Assembly (NCBI GenBank): GCA_017561145.1
Contig: JAFZDO010000024.1
Coordinates: 47,256-111,255, forward strand
Origin: Clostridia bacterium
GTDB lineage: Bacteria > Bacillota > Clostridia > Oscillospirales > CAG-382
Length of the DNA: 64,000 nucleotides
Reading direction: 5' to 3'
The position numbers and the translations under genes were made by a program. Positions 24,818 to 34,522 of this stretch are shown here, piece by piece. The number at the start of each line of letters is the position of its first letter. Position 1 is the stretch's first letter. The notes below the pieces were generated by a model that saw nothing but the letters and a program-made list of their open reading frames with translations, did not search any database and was not told where the DNA came from.

Positions 24818-27694
24818 CTAATCGGTAATTCGTACATCAATTCTGTTGCCCTCCAGCTTAGCTCTTCCCGCAGCTTCAATATCATATCCCTCCCCATTCC
24901 AGAATGTTGATCGAGCCAAGATGAAAGCCTCTTCTATAGTTCTGTTATTATCACCGATGGGTTCAATAAGTGTGTCCTCTGTTTGCAAATGATCATCATT
25001 CCATCTATATGAAGCATCCGTTCGTAAACAACTTAAGAATACATATTCAAACTTATGCGCTTGTTCTGTATTGACAGCCGTATCATAACCCATAACCGCA
25101 CCGGCCCCCTTGTTCGCTATTGCTTCTAACATACTCGTGTAATCAGTGGTTGGATCGTCAACGCCACTACTGCATGACGATATTATAACAAGCTTACAGT
25201 AATTAAAAAATCCGTTATGCAGTTGGTTTATTTGACTAACTGTTAATGTTTGGTTTGGATCGCTACTGCTCATAGATATACCACTGGCTGTGCCGTGCGA
25301 CAGGAGACAAAATACTTGTGATTTTTGCATATATTCCAAAAACTTTTTGGTTAGTGCATCGCTTCCTTCATAAGAATGCCAAAAAGAATCCAAATAATTT
25401 AACGAAAAATCTTTTTCTATCAAATCTTCGTAGGACATTCTGCGAGAAATAAGCATATTTTTTAATTCCCAATGATTATTGTAGCCAGCTTGATTATCGT
25501 GTGGTATCCAAATATAACGGCCACCCTTAAGTCCTATACCAGATGGCTGGTCGGGCAAACAAGCGGGAGCTCCTGTGCATTTGACCTCTACGTGAATAAA
25601 TGTACTAGCACCGCTAGGCGTAGTTGCTAAAATAGTTATCGTTCCGGTGTCGTGTGCAAAAAGGGGGTCGTGATTGGGTGGCAAAGTGACTTTTAACACT
25701 TTGTCTTCAGTGTTACTTCCATTGGTATACTTGTTTGTAATTTCAAAAGTGCTGTTGAGCATGCCCATTCTATCATATATACTATAGGTTATGTCACCCG
25801 CACCATCATAAAGTTTTCGACCGTCCCTTTCAACATATGCATTTAAATCGCAAATTCTGGTGCCGTCATTGTCTAAAACATAACCCCCGGCCGGTTCTCC
25901 CGTATGTATTTTTTCCGGTGTTACCGTAATCGCAATACGTTTGAAAATATTTGGATTCGATCCATAGGCAATATGTACAGTTGCGAATCCGGGTTTTAAA
26001 GCATTTAAATGCCCCGACAAAAAGCTTGATAGTTCAAGGGAACCATCCGGTGATGTTAATGAGTATGTAAGTTCCCCGGTTGATGGATTAATAAAATTGA
26101 AGGATAATAATGCGCCGTTGTTGTAGTGAATTACGCCATCAATTATCATATAGGCAGTAATCAACATAGAATCGCCAGCTTGTAGTGTAGTGGAGGGTAC
26201 TGCAACGTATAAAGTTTCCTTGGTAATATACTCAATTTCCAATATCGGCATGCCGGTATTGTTGTGGGAGGCCGCATATTCAGTACTCAAAAAGTCGCGG
26301 CACTTGTTTGCATCGGTTTCGCTAATGTTTGCAAAAATCAAACCTGTACTTGGAGATATATGCGCCACTGTAGAGTTTGCCCAGTTCTTTACCGTTTGCG
26401 TTATGTTAAAAGTCGTTGCACCGGTGCCGCTCGGTATGATAACCGTATCTCGAAGAACGGGCGGCGAAACAAAAGATAACCCGTTCCAATTAACAGTCGA
26501 TTCATCCCACGTTCCATGGTATTCATAAGCATTTATCTGTTCGGTTCCGCTTCCACCACTGGCAGGGTAAAGCGTTAGCGTTGCACTGTTAATTTGGTAT
26601 GATTCAAGATTGCCGAAAATACCGGCTTCCAATGTTGGGAACTTAACCAAAAGCTCGCCGATCTTGTATGAACTGTCAACATAACCTATGTTGTTATAAC
26701 TGTAGTCTGCATAGTTTCTGTTAGGCTTGCCCGAATAAACGACAGCATCCTCGATAGCGGTAGTGCCGGAGAACGATAACGTCGGGTCAACACTTACTGG
26801 ATATGCAGTATTTTCATCAGCAAGGAAAGCCGCATCGGCGATAACGGTCAATGCGTAAATATCGTTCTCCTTGATCTCAGTTATCACTATATCGCCGCCT
26901 GCAAATTTGTTGTTCGCGTCATAGCAAACGACCTGCATCATCTCGGCAACCGATTCCGCAGTATCGGGGTCGAAAAAGCTAACGCTTCCGTTTTCGTTCT
27001 TTATCGGAATAAGTCCGTTCGTATAAACGAAAAAGTTAAATTCGTTAACGCCGTTATAGGATTCAAGAATAATATCCTCTTTAAATCCCGAATAAAGTGG
27101 GGTATAAAGCACGTCTGCAGTTCCGAACACGTCTGTATACGAAATCGTGTTATTTACAAGCTCGGCAGTCGTGTTTGTAGTTACTGTATCGCTTAATGTC
27201 GAAATCGGTACCATCGAAACAGTGTATTCACCCTTCGATGCAGATATTCCGTCGCTGACGTTTGTCGGGAAATTCACTTGCACGTCGTTTTCGGTCATTG
27301 TGTAATTGTTTTCAACAAGCGATAACGTTCGGCTTTTATCTTTTATTTCGCCGTTTACGTCGGCATATTTGATCGGCTCGGCGAAAATATACATCGTTTC
27401 GGTACTATCTTCGTTAAGGAAAATAACGGTATTATTATCAGGTTCTTTTTCTCTAAGTCGTTGCACGTGCCCCTTTTCCTTTGCCTCGTTAAAATCGATA
27501 AGCTCGGGAACGTCCTCGGCTTGAAGCTCAAAATAAATATCTTGCAGATTATCGGACGGAATGATTGTGGTAACGTTTTCATCGTCCAAACCACTGCTTT
27601 CAACTGCAAAAACGGTCAACGCCTGCCCGCACATCGAAAATACGGCGCAAAGAATCAGTAAGAACGAAATAAATTTTTTGTGCTTAAAAAACAT
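24818..27694 (-). CDS. Secreted DNRLRE-type protein with a C-terminal caspase-like (CHAT/clan CD) domain
   Basis: 958 residues. After a signal peptide come a long N-terminal region (EPIKYADVNGEIKDKS, typical of wall-associated Rhs/DNRLRE proteins) and a DNRLRE-like beta domain at about 320-485 (TAIEDAVVYSGKPNRNYADY, WDESTVNW, ITQTVKNWAN). Big-like domains at about 500-700 follow. The C-terminal 230 residues hold FCLLSHGTASG and LVIISSCSSG, the His-Gly and Cys of a caspase/gingipain-type catalytic dyad, with GAGAVMGYDTAV after them. It is therefore likely a secreted cysteine peptidase. The ATG at 27694 is preceded by AAGGAGGT, which can be masked by an upstream hairpin. Confidence 0.8.
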   Translation of the reverse strand: MFFKHKKFISFLLILCAVFSMCGQALTVFAVESSGLDDENVTTIIPSDNLQDIYFELQAEDVPELIDFNEAKEKGHVQRLREKEPDNNTVIFLNEDSTETMYIFAEPIKYADVNGEIKDKSRTLSLVENNYTMTENDVQVNFPTNVSDGISASKGEYTVSMVPISTLSDTVTTNTTAELVNNTISYTDVFGTADVLYTPLYSGFKEDIILESYNGVNEFNFFVYTNGLIPIKNENGSVSFFDPDTAESVAEMMQVVCYDANNKFAGGDIVITEIKENDIYALTVIADAAFLADENTAYPVSVDPTLSFSGTTAIEDAVVYSGKPNRNYADYSYNNIGYVDSSYKIGELLVKFPTLEAGIFGNLESYQINSATLTLYPASGGSGTEQINAYEYHGTWDESTVNWNGLSFVSPPVLRDTVIIPSGTGATTFNITQTVKNWANSTVAHISPSTGLIFANISETDANKCRDFLSTEYAASHNNTGMPILEIEYITKETLYVAVPSTTLQAGDSMLITAYMIIDGVIHYNNGALLSFNFINPSTGELTYSLTSPDGSLELSSFLSGHLNALKPGFATVHIAYGSNPNIFKRIAITVTPEKIHTGEPAGGYVLDNDGTRICDLNAYVERDGRKLYDGAGDITYSIYDRMGMLNSTFEITNKYTNGSNTEDKVLKVTLPPNHDPLFAHDTGTITILATTPSGASTFIHVEVKCTGAPACLPDQPSGIGLKGGRYIWIPHDNQAGYNNHWELKNMLISRRMSYEDLIEKDFSLNYLDSFWHSYEGSDALTKKFLEYMQKSQVFCLLSHGTASGISMSSSDPNQTLTVSQINQLHNGFFNYCKLVIISSCSSGVDDPTTDYTSMLEAIANKGAGAVMGYDTAVNTEQAHKFEYVFLSCLRTDASYRWNDDHLQTEDTLIEPIGDNNRTIEEAFILARSTFWNGEGYDIEAAGRAKLEGNRIDVRITD

Positions 27695-27698
27695 AAAA

Positions 27699-27735
27699 GA
27701 CCTCCTTAAATTGTCCAAAAGACTTTGAGGAGGTC
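27699..27735 (-). promoter_or_regulatory. Hairpin that would hide the ribosome binding site of the caspase-like gene
   Basis: In the minus-strand RNA GACCTCCT (complement of 27728-27735) can pair with AGGAGGTC (complement of 27699-27706), eight perfect pairs around a 21 nt loop. The second arm is the Shine-Dalgarno sequence itself, four bases before the ATG. Confidence 0.55.
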
Positions 27736-27763
27736 GATATTACAAAAATTATTATATATGTAA

Positions 27764-27823
27764 TTAACGGCGCAACCTCAAAGCCATACAAATAAACGAT
27801 TCGGTTTCATTCATACAGCCCAT
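27764..27823 (-). CDS. Possible 19-residue leader peptide
   Basis: A short frame reading MGCMNETESFICMALRLRR sits between the promoter and the hairpin that covers the next ribosome site. AAGAAGGTG lies eight or so bases before its ATG. Its place upstream of a site-sequestering hairpin is the layout of translation attenuators such as those of erm and cat genes. Whether it is translated is not known. Confidence 0.4.
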   Translation of the reverse strand: MGCMNETESFICMALRLRR

Positions 27824-27858
27824 CGGGATCACACCTTCTTTCTTATTATTCCGCTTTC

Positions 27859-27887
27859 ATTATAAGCCTTTTATAATGCTTTGTCAA
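27859..27887 (-). promoter_or_regulatory. Promoter of the caspase-like gene and its leader
   Basis: On the minus strand TTGACA (27882-27887) and TATAAT (27859-27864) are both perfect consensus with a 17 bp spacer. The untranslated leader is about 155 nt. Confidence 0.75.
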
Positions 27888-27896
27888 GGGGGGACA

Positions 27897-28580
27897 TTAT
27901 ACGCTTTGCTTTTTCTTCATTCTTGTCCAGTTGATAAAGCTATATGTATCGTTTACAAGGAACATCACGAAGCAGACGATGACCGAAAGATAGGAAATAT
28001 CCTCGATCGCGGCAAGCGTCCAAAGAATTATAAGCACGATATCGTTAACGGCATAGGCAAGCGCGAAATAGGGGCTTCTGCGCGCAGAAAAGCAGACGGC
28101 AACAAAGCTTGTGGTTACCGAAAAGGTGCTGGGCAACAAATTTGCAGTGCCGAATATCTTGAGAATGAAATAGAAAACGACCGTTACAACAACAGAAAGC
28201 GAAAGAATGACGGCAATTTCCTTTTTGTTAACGTCGTTAACGGTAACCTCGCTCTTTTTGCCCTTATACGGGTTTCTTAACCAGGAAACAAGTGCATAAG
28301 CCGCCATCGGCGCAGACATTCCGACATAGGTTATCATTTCGCCGTAATATTCAAAGGAATAGGAAATGATGCCGTAGATGATGCTGAAGATTATCATCAT
28401 ACCCTGCCCTATCGGGTTGCCCTTTGCACAGAAAATAAGCGCAGTCGTGCCGATAAGCGAAGCTATAAGCGAAAGGATGCCCGATTGCGAAAAAAGGAAA
28501 AAGAAGGTAGTTATCAGCGTAACCGAGCAAAGCCATAATATTTTTTCAAAGCTTGTGAAATAATCGAGTTTTTTTAGCAT
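27897..28580 (-). CDS. pnuC: PnuC-family nicotinamide mononucleotide/riboside transporter
   Basis: 227 residues, about seven membrane helices. The PnuC pattern is seen in GNPIGQGMMIIFSIIYG, SYSFEYYGEMITY, SWLRNPY and YFALAYAVNDIVLIILW near residue 175. PnuC imports nicotinamide riboside for NAD synthesis by facilitated diffusion. No NAD or other riboswitch is visible in the 118 bp upstream; a TTTACA-17-TATAAT promoter fits the leftward start. It lies downstream of nothing related, so it is probably a single-gene unit. Confidence 0.85.
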   Translation of the reverse strand: MLKKLDYFTSFEKILWLCSVTLITTFFFLFSQSGILSLIASLIGTTALIFCAKGNPIGQGMMIIFSIIYGIISYSFEYYGEMITYVGMSAPMAAYALVSWLRNPYKGKKSEVTVNDVNKKEIAVILSLSVVVTVVFYFILKIFGTANLLPSTFSVTTSFVAVCFSARRSPYFALAYAVNDIVLIILWTLAAIEDISYLSVIVCFVMFLVNDTYSFINWTRMKKKQSV

Positions 28581-28698
28581 TTTATCTCCAAAAAAGTAAC
28601 GTTCGACCGAATTATATCATCCTAATGCCGATTTGTAAATAGCATTGACATTTTTTGCGTTTATGGTAAAATAAAAGAAAAAAAGCAGAGGTGCGGAT

Positions 28699-30225
28699 AT
28701 GAAAGCTTTTGCCATTTCGGGATACAACCGCGAGCGCGGTGCAGACGAGCTTATTATTTACAACGGCAGCGGTAACACGAAAACCAATTCCTACGGATTT
28801 GAGGCGTGCGTTGTCGACGGACGCGTTATAAGCTGCGGCAAGAACAACAACGTTATTCCCAACGACGGCTTTGTCGTTTCGGGTCACGGTGCCGCTGCCG
28901 ATTTTCTTGCAGAGAATATTTGCATCGGTGCAAGAGCCGAGATCGACGAGGCAAACGGTGTTTTTATCGCCGAGATCGATAATACCGCAAAGCAGATCGA
29001 AACCGAAAATAACATTTATAAGATCAACAACCGCATCCGCGAGCGCGTTGCCGAAGGCTCGAGCTTTGACAAGCAGACCGCCGAAAAGCTTCTTATGCAG
29101 GCGGTCGCCGCAAAGGATGGCGGCGATCTTGAAAAGGCAAACGCTCTTTGCGAGGAGGCATATTATTACACCGCCGCTTCGGTCAAGGGCGAGATCCGCG
29201 CAGTTTGGCACAGACCTCACGAAAAGAGCGATGCCGAGGTTGAAGCAACCGTTGCAAAATTAAAGGACGCCGGCTTTAACCTTATCCTTATCGAAACGAA
29301 TTACGAGGGCTATGCAAACGCGCAAAAGTGCGTGCACGATTATCTTCCCATCCGCCCCCATTACAAGGACGGATTTGACGTTATCGATTCCTTTATCCGC
29401 ATTTGCAAGCAAAACGGCGTGAAGATACATTGCTGGTTCGAGGATTTCTTCTTCGGTGTCGAGGGCCACGGATGTCCTATGGCAGACGTGCATCCCGAAT
29501 GGATGGCAAGGCGCAAGGACGGCGGAATTTTACACGATGCTTTTGACAATTTCTATTTCCTTAACCCCGCGCTTGACGAGGTTCAAGAATTCCTTTTGAA
29601 CAGTGTTAAGGAAATTCTCGATAATTATGATTTCGACGGATTCCAGCTCGACTACATCCGCTACCCCGTTATTCACGGTGTCGACCGCTCGGCAGGCTTT
29701 GAAGAGACCACCAAGGCGGAATTCTTGAAGGATACGGGCATCGTGCTTGACGATATTCCCGATACCAATTGCGAGGAATGGAAGAAATTCCTTTACTGGC
29801 GCGCGGAAAAGGTTACGAAATACGTTAAATCGGTTCGCGACCTTATCCTTGAATACCGCGCAAACGGACGCGATATCGTGCTTTCGACCGCAGTTTTCGG
29901 CGATCCTGTCGAGGCGATAAACCTCAAGTGCCAGAATTGGCAGTATTGGGTAAAGCAGGGCTGGCTTGACGCTATCTATCCGATGGCTTACCTCAACGTA
30001 GCCGAGGACGTCGGAAACGAGGTTGCATATATGGTTAAAAACTACGGCGAGGCGTCCAACATTTCGGGTATTTCTCCGATGTATAACAAGCTTCCCGTTA
30101 TCGAATCGACCAAGCAGGTCGAGGAATGCCGCAAGGCAGGTGCGACGGGCATCGCCTTCTTCTGCGCAAGCAACTGCACTCCCGTTCAGCTCGAAAAGCT
30201 TAAGATCGGCGTATTCAGAGATTAA
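28699..30225 (+). CDS. Family 10-like glycosyl hydrolase (GHL10/DUF187 type)
   Basis: 508 residues without a signal peptide. An N-terminal 150-residue domain is followed by a TIM-barrel: EIRAVWHRPHEKS, LKDAGFNLILIETNYEGYA, VKIHCWFEDFFFG, HPEWMARRKDG, YDFDGFQLDYIRYP and DAIYPMAYLNVAED. The DGFQLDYIRYP and HPEW motifs are those of GHL10 glycoside-hydrolase-like proteins (FenI family). Most known members are secreted; the absence of a signal here suggests cytosolic cleavage of an imported glycan. GAGGTG precedes the ATG. Confidence 0.85.
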   Translation: MKAFAISGYNRERGADELIIYNGSGNTKTNSYGFEACVVDGRVISCGKNNNVIPNDGFVVSGHGAAADFLAENICIGARAEIDEANGVFIAEIDNTAKQIETENNIYKINNRIRERVAEGSSFDKQTAEKLLMQAVAAKDGGDLEKANALCEEAYYYTAASVKGEIRAVWHRPHEKSDAEVEATVAKLKDAGFNLILIETNYEGYANAQKCVHDYLPIRPHYKDGFDVIDSFIRICKQNGVKIHCWFEDFFFGVEGHGCPMADVHPEWMARRKDGGILHDAFDNFYFLNPALDEVQEFLLNSVKEILDNYDFDGFQLDYIRYPVIHGVDRSAGFEETTKAEFLKDTGIVLDDIPDTNCEEWKKFLYWRAEKVTKYVKSVRDLILEYRANGRDIVLSTAVFGDPVEAINLKCQNWQYWVKQGWLDAIYPMAYLNVAEDVGNEVAYMVKNYGEASNISGISPMYNKLPVIESTKQVEECRKAGATGIAFFCASNCTPVQLEKLKIGVFRD

Positions 30226-30276
30226 TTCACGATCATTGACTTCTAAAAGTCACGCTCTCCAAAAGCTTTTAAAATC

Positions 30277-30306
30277 AAAAAATCCACCGTTTTCGGTGGA
30301 TTTTTG
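30277..30306. terminator. Terminator between the GHL10 and galT genes
   Basis: AAAAATCCACCG and CGGTGGATTTTT form a 12 bp hairpin with a short TTTT loop; the genes on either side converge. Confidence 0.85.
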
Positions 30307-30308
30307 TT

Positions 30309-31796
30309 TTACAGCTGTTCGACAAATCTCAAAAACGCCTGCTTGCCGTTTTCATCACGCTTATAAACGCCTGCGTCGCAAAGCACGTTAAGAAATACCT
30401 TGCCGATTTCATATTCGAGAATAGAACGTATATTTTCGCTCGTTATATCCCGATACTTTGCCTTGATTTCATCTACCCACAGAGAATGCGACGCGATTTT
30501 TTCGTTTTTCGACACATCCTGTCCGTTTAGGATCGCATTCTCGATAAGCACGATTTCATCCGACAGACGTGCGGGAAGCACGGCAAGTCCCATAACCTCG
30601 ATAAGACCGATATTTTCCTTTTTTATGTGATGAAGCGAGGGATTCGGGTGGAAGATGCCCAGAGGTCGCTCGTCACTCGTGCGGTTGTTACGCAAAACGA
30701 GGTCGCATTCGTAAACGTCGCCTCTCTTGCGCGAAATGGGGGTTATCGTGTTGTGCGGTGTGCTTTCGGTAAAGGCGAAAATGCCTGCGTCTGCATCGGA
30801 ATAGCTTCTCCACGAGGCAAGAATGTGCGCACAGCATTTTGCAAGCTCTTTTCTGTCGGCAGAGCTTACGCGGATGACCGACATAGGCCATTTTACAATG
30901 CCTGCCTTAACTTTTTCAAAGCCGTTGACCGAAAATTCATATTCGATTCCCGATTTTGCCATCGCAAATTCGTAATTACCGCCTTGAAAATGCTCGTGCG
31001 AGAGTATCGAGCCGCCGACTATGGGCAGATCGGCATTCGAGCCGACAAAGTAATGAGGGAGATAATCGATAATGTCAAACATCTTATCGAAAACGGTATC
31101 ATCTATCTTCATCGGAACGTGCGCGGTGTTGAACGCAATACAATGTTCGTCGTAATATCCGTAGGGGGAATATTGAAGCTGCCATTCTTCATTATTGACG
31201 GTGATTTCTATCGGACGGAGATTTTGTCTTGCGGGATGATTCGCGGTACCCCAAAAGCCTGCGTTTTCGGCGCAAAGCTGACATTTCGGATATTTTGCGG
31301 AGGCGGTGCTGCCTGCCTTTGCAATATCGCGCGGATCCTTTTCGGGCTTCGAGCGGTTTATCGTAATATCAAGTGCGCCGTATTCGCACTCAAACGGCCA
31401 TTTAAGGTCCTTTGCGATACGTAATGCACGTACGTAATTAAGGTCCTTGCTTATATCGTAATACCAATTCGTGGCTTCGAGCGGGCTTATTGCATATCTT
31501 CTTGCGAATTCTGCATTGATCTCGCGCGGCATAGGTGTGAGAATACCCATTATCTCGGTATCGAAAATATCTCTGCACGCAGTAGTGTCCTCGATTATGC
31601 CGTTATCGCACGCATATTGAATAATAGGCGCAAGAATGCTTTCTATATCGCTGTATTCCGCCGATTCAACGTCCTGCCAATCGGTAAGTCGCAAGGCGTT
31701 CATAAGACGGTTGCGCACGACGAAAACGTCAACCTTTTCGATTATATTTTTGTCGATCGCATAATCAATCAATGCTTGCAAGCTATTGTAAATCAT
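30309..31796 (-). CDS. galT: UDP-glucose-hexose-1-phosphate uridylyltransferase, class II
   Basis: 495 residues, the length of class II GalT rather than the about 350 of class I. NAGFWGTANHPARQNLRPIE and GGSILSHEHFQGG carry the active-site pattern of this class, with the nucleophilic His in SHEH. The enzyme exchanges UMP between UDP-glucose and galactose-1-phosphate in the Leloir pathway. No galK or galE is next to it in the window. Confidence 0.93.
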   Translation of the reverse strand: MIYNSLQALIDYAIDKNIIEKVDVFVVRNRLMNALRLTDWQDVESAEYSDIESILAPIIQYACDNGIIEDTTACRDIFDTEIMGILTPMPREINAEFARRYAISPLEATNWYYDISKDLNYVRALRIAKDLKWPFECEYGALDITINRSKPEKDPRDIAKAGSTASAKYPKCQLCAENAGFWGTANHPARQNLRPIEITVNNEEWQLQYSPYGYYDEHCIAFNTAHVPMKIDDTVFDKMFDIIDYLPHYFVGSNADLPIVGGSILSHEHFQGGNYEFAMAKSGIEYEFSVNGFEKVKAGIVKWPMSVIRVSSADRKELAKCCAHILASWRSYSDADAGIFAFTESTPHNTITPISRKRGDVYECDLVLRNNRTSDERPLGIFHPNPSLHHIKKENIGLIEVMGLAVLPARLSDEIVLIENAILNGQDVSKNEKIASHSLWVDEIKAKYRDITSENIRSILEYEIGKVFLNVLCDAGVYKRDENGKQAFLRFVEQL

Positions 31797-31993
31797 AATT
31801 CATTCACCCCACCGATGCATTTTACAACACAAAGCCCCTAAAATCAATAGCGGCATATTGGTTTTTTGCACTTTTTTCGATATTTTTTCATTTATCGGCA
31901 AAAAATACGAAAAGATTAACCTTCAGTTAATGTTTGATGCTTAAAATCCTTGTTAATATGGGTTTAATATCCGATTACATCAAGGAGATTTTT

Positions 31994-33700
31994 ATGGCAA
32001 GAAACGTTTTGGCACGTCATCCCGTTGTACGCCCCGAACCTAAAAGCATAAAGCATCTTGTTCAGATGGCAGTCGACGAGGTAGGCGATCAGATAAGTCA
32101 CAAATACCGCGGTAAGGACGGCGTTGTCGAAGTAACCTTTAGAGAATTTCAAAAGGATATATATCATCTCGGTACCGCGCTTGTTGATATGGGACTCGAA
32201 TCGGGTCACATCGCATGTGCAGGTGAAAACAGCTATAATTGGATCACCGTTTTCGTTACCGCATTGCAAAGCAAGGGCGTTTTCTGCCCTATCGACAAGG
32301 ATCTTCCCGACGACGACCTTGTAAATATTATTAACCACGGCGACGATGATATAATCTTCTGCGATAAAAAGCGTGAAGAGGCGTTCAAGCGCATCCGCGA
32401 CAGAATCAGCCGTGTTAAATATTTCATCTGCTTCGACCGCGAAGAGGATGAAAACGAATTTCTTTCATTCGGCAAATTGATCGCGAAGGGCAAAGAGCTT
32501 TACGAAGGCGGCGATACGCGTTTTGCGGAAATCGAAAACGAGGACAAGCAAAAGCTTAAAATGCTTATCTACACCTCGGGTACGACCGGTCTTGCAAAGG
32601 GCGTTATGCTTTCCGAGCACAATATCCTCTCGCTCGTTCATTGGGGAATTCAGCTTACCACACTCCGCGACGTTGCTCTTTCGGTGCTTCCGTATCACCA
32701 TTGCTATGAATCGATCACGGGCCTTTTGGTTGCGATACACTTAAAGATAACGCTTTGCATAAACGACAGTCTTAAACGCGTCGTTAAGAATATGGCGCTT
32801 TACAAGCCGTCGTATATGTACGTAGTGCCCGCACTTTTAGAGGTAGTTTACCGCAGAATGATCGCAAGCATTGAGGAAAAGGGCAAAACCAAAAAGGTTC
32901 AGACCGGCATTAAGCTTTCGCGCTTCCTCCGTGCGATCGGCATTGATAAAAGACGTGAAATTTTTGCAGAGCTGCACGCGGCTTTCGGCGGCAGATTGGT
33001 AAAGATCATTTGCGGCGGCGCACCCCTGCGTGCAGAGATAGTTAAATTCTTTGACGATATCGGCATTATCGTTACAAACGGCTACGGCATTACCGAATGC
33101 TCGCCGCTTGTTGCGGTCAACTCCGAATTTGATAACGATCCCAAAACCGTCGGCTATCCTATGGGATGTATCGACGTTCGCATTGCCGAGCCCAACGAGG
33201 ACGGCGAGGGTGAGATCTGCGTTAAGGGCGATATCGTAATGCTCGGCTATTACAAAAACGAGCAGGCAACCAAGGACGTATTTACCGATGACGGTTATTT
33301 CTGCACGGGTGACTACGGTAAGCTCACCAAAAAGGGTCAGATAATGATCACCGGCAGAAAGAAGAATATCATCATCCTCGGCAACGGCAAAAACATTTAC
33401 CCCGAGGAATTGGAAGAATATATCGGCAACATTCCCTACGTTTTGGAAAACATCGTTTATGCCGACAGAAACGAAGACGGCAGAGAGGAAAATCTTGCGG
33501 TTCAATGCGTGCTCGACCCCGAATATTTAAAATCGGGCGATATTAACGAGCTTCAGGCAAAATTAAAGCACGACGTGTTTGTCGCTTTGGAAAAGCTTCC
33601 CACCTATAAGCAGGTCAACAACGTTATCATCCGCGAAACACCTTTCGTAAAGACCACGACTAACAAGATCCGCCGCGCAAAAGACGGCAGTCCGATGTAA
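31994..33700 (+). CDS. AMP-dependent long-chain acyl-CoA synthetase
   Basis: 568 residues. LIYTSGTTGLAKGVMLSEHN (P-loop) near 200, the ITNGYGITECSP motif near 365, CTGDYGKLT and ITGRKKNIIILGNGKNIYPEE, and the C-terminal lysine in TTTNKIRRA are the adenylating-enzyme motifs. It activates a fatty acid (or a similar carboxylic acid) to acyl-AMP and then acyl-CoA. The ATG at 31994 follows AAGGAGATTTTT; an extension to 31934 is not needed. Chain-length preference cannot be seen. Confidence 0.9.
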   Translation: MARNVLARHPVVRPEPKSIKHLVQMAVDEVGDQISHKYRGKDGVVEVTFREFQKDIYHLGTALVDMGLESGHIACAGENSYNWITVFVTALQSKGVFCPIDKDLPDDDLVNIINHGDDDIIFCDKKREEAFKRIRDRISRVKYFICFDREEDENEFLSFGKLIAKGKELYEGGDTRFAEIENEDKQKLKMLIYTSGTTGLAKGVMLSEHNILSLVHWGIQLTTLRDVALSVLPYHHCYESITGLLVAIHLKITLCINDSLKRVVKNMALYKPSYMYVVPALLEVVYRRMIASIEEKGKTKKVQTGIKLSRFLRAIGIDKRREIFAELHAAFGGRLVKIICGGAPLRAEIVKFFDDIGIIVTNGYGITECSPLVAVNSEFDNDPKTVGYPMGCIDVRIAEPNEDGEGEICVKGDIVMLGYYKNEQATKDVFTDDGYFCTGDYGKLTKKGQIMITGRKKNIIILGNGKNIYPEELEEYIGNIPYVLENIVYADRNEDGREENLAVQCVLDPEYLKSGDINELQAKLKHDVFVALEKLPTYKQVNNVIIRETPFVKTTTNKIRRAKDGSPM

Positions 33701-33719
33701 ACGTCCGCATTTTCAATAG

Positions 33720-33746
33720 AGAGCGCGTAAATACGCGCTCTTTTTT
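33720..33746 (+). terminator. Terminator of the acyl-CoA synthetase gene
   Basis: GAGCGCGTA (33721-33729) pairs with TACGCGCTC (33732-33740), followed by six Ts. Confidence 0.85.
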
Positions 33747-33842
33747 GTGCTTGTTTGACACTTGATTTTAACGGCAACTAATGATATAATCGGTTCGAAG
33801 ATATTTCATTATACCCGTTGAAATCAACGGCAGGAGAAATTT

Positions 33843-34418
33843 ATGAGCTTAAATGAAAAAAGAAGAACGTCAACCGAGACGTTGGTGATCGCCGCAGTTT
33901 TGACAGCACTTGTGGTTGTATTGCAGCTGCTTTGCTCCTTTATAAAGACCGGTATATTTTCGATCACTCTTGCGCTTATTCCGATCGTTATCGGTGCATC
34001 GAAATGCGGTGCAAAAATCGGCGCTTGGCTTGGATTCGTGTTCGGTCTGGTTGTTTTGCTTACCGGCGATGCCGCGCCGTTTTTGGCGGTCAACGTTGCC
34101 GGAACCATTCTTACCGTGCTTTTAAAGGGCGCGTTAAGCGGACTTTGTGCGGGCTTGATATACAAGCTGCTCGAAAAGCATAATAAATATATCGCAGTTA
34201 TCGTCGCCGCGATAGCTTGTCCCGTTGTAAACACAGGTGTGTTTGTGCTCGGATGCTTTGCTTTCTTTATGGAAACCATCGCTTCCTGGGCAGGCGGCGG
34301 AGATGCTTTCACCTATCTCTTTGTCGGAATGATCGGCGTAAACTTCTTTATTGAGATCGCGACCAACATCGTACTCAGCCCTGCGGTAGTAAGACTTCTT
34401 AATCTGAAAAAGAAATAA
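33843..34418 (+). CDS. ECF transporter S component
   Basis: 191 residues with six helices. The start (RTSTETLVIAAVLTALVVVLQLL), IPIVIGASKCGAKIGAWLGFVFG and the C-terminal NFFIEIATNIVLSPAVVRLL are typical of energy-coupling-factor substrate-binding components, which bind a vitamin or metal in the membrane and join a shared EcfAAT module elsewhere. The substrate is not evident and no riboswitch is visible in the short leader, which has TTGATT-17-TATAAT and a small CCGTTGA/TCAACGG hairpin before the ribosome site. Confidence 0.82.
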   Translation: MSLNEKRRTSTETLVIAAVLTALVVVLQLLCSFIKTGIFSITLALIPIVIGASKCGAKIGAWLGFVFGLVVLLTGDAAPFLAVNVAGTILTVLLKGALSGLCAGLIYKLLEKHNKYIAVIVAAIACPVVNTGVFVLGCFAFFMETIASWAGGGDAFTYLFVGMIGVNFFIEIATNIVLSPAVVRLLNLKKK

Positions 34419-34443
34419 GCCGTAGCTTTATGGGAAAAATAAT

Positions 34444-34474
34444 AGAGAGAAGACATCGTCTTCTCTCTTTTTTT
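34444..34474. terminator. Terminator between the ECF gene and aroQ
   Basis: AGAGAGAAGAC pairs with GTCTTCTCTCT over a three-base loop and is followed by a T run; the flanking genes converge. Confidence 0.85.
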
Positions 34475-34522
34475 ATTTGTGATCTTGAAAGCGGCTTGCA
34501 ATCGGTTCGCTGTATCGCCACT

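Noticed and set aside
28581-28698. An NAD or other riboswitch before pnuC
   Set aside because: The leader is too short and shows only promoter elements.
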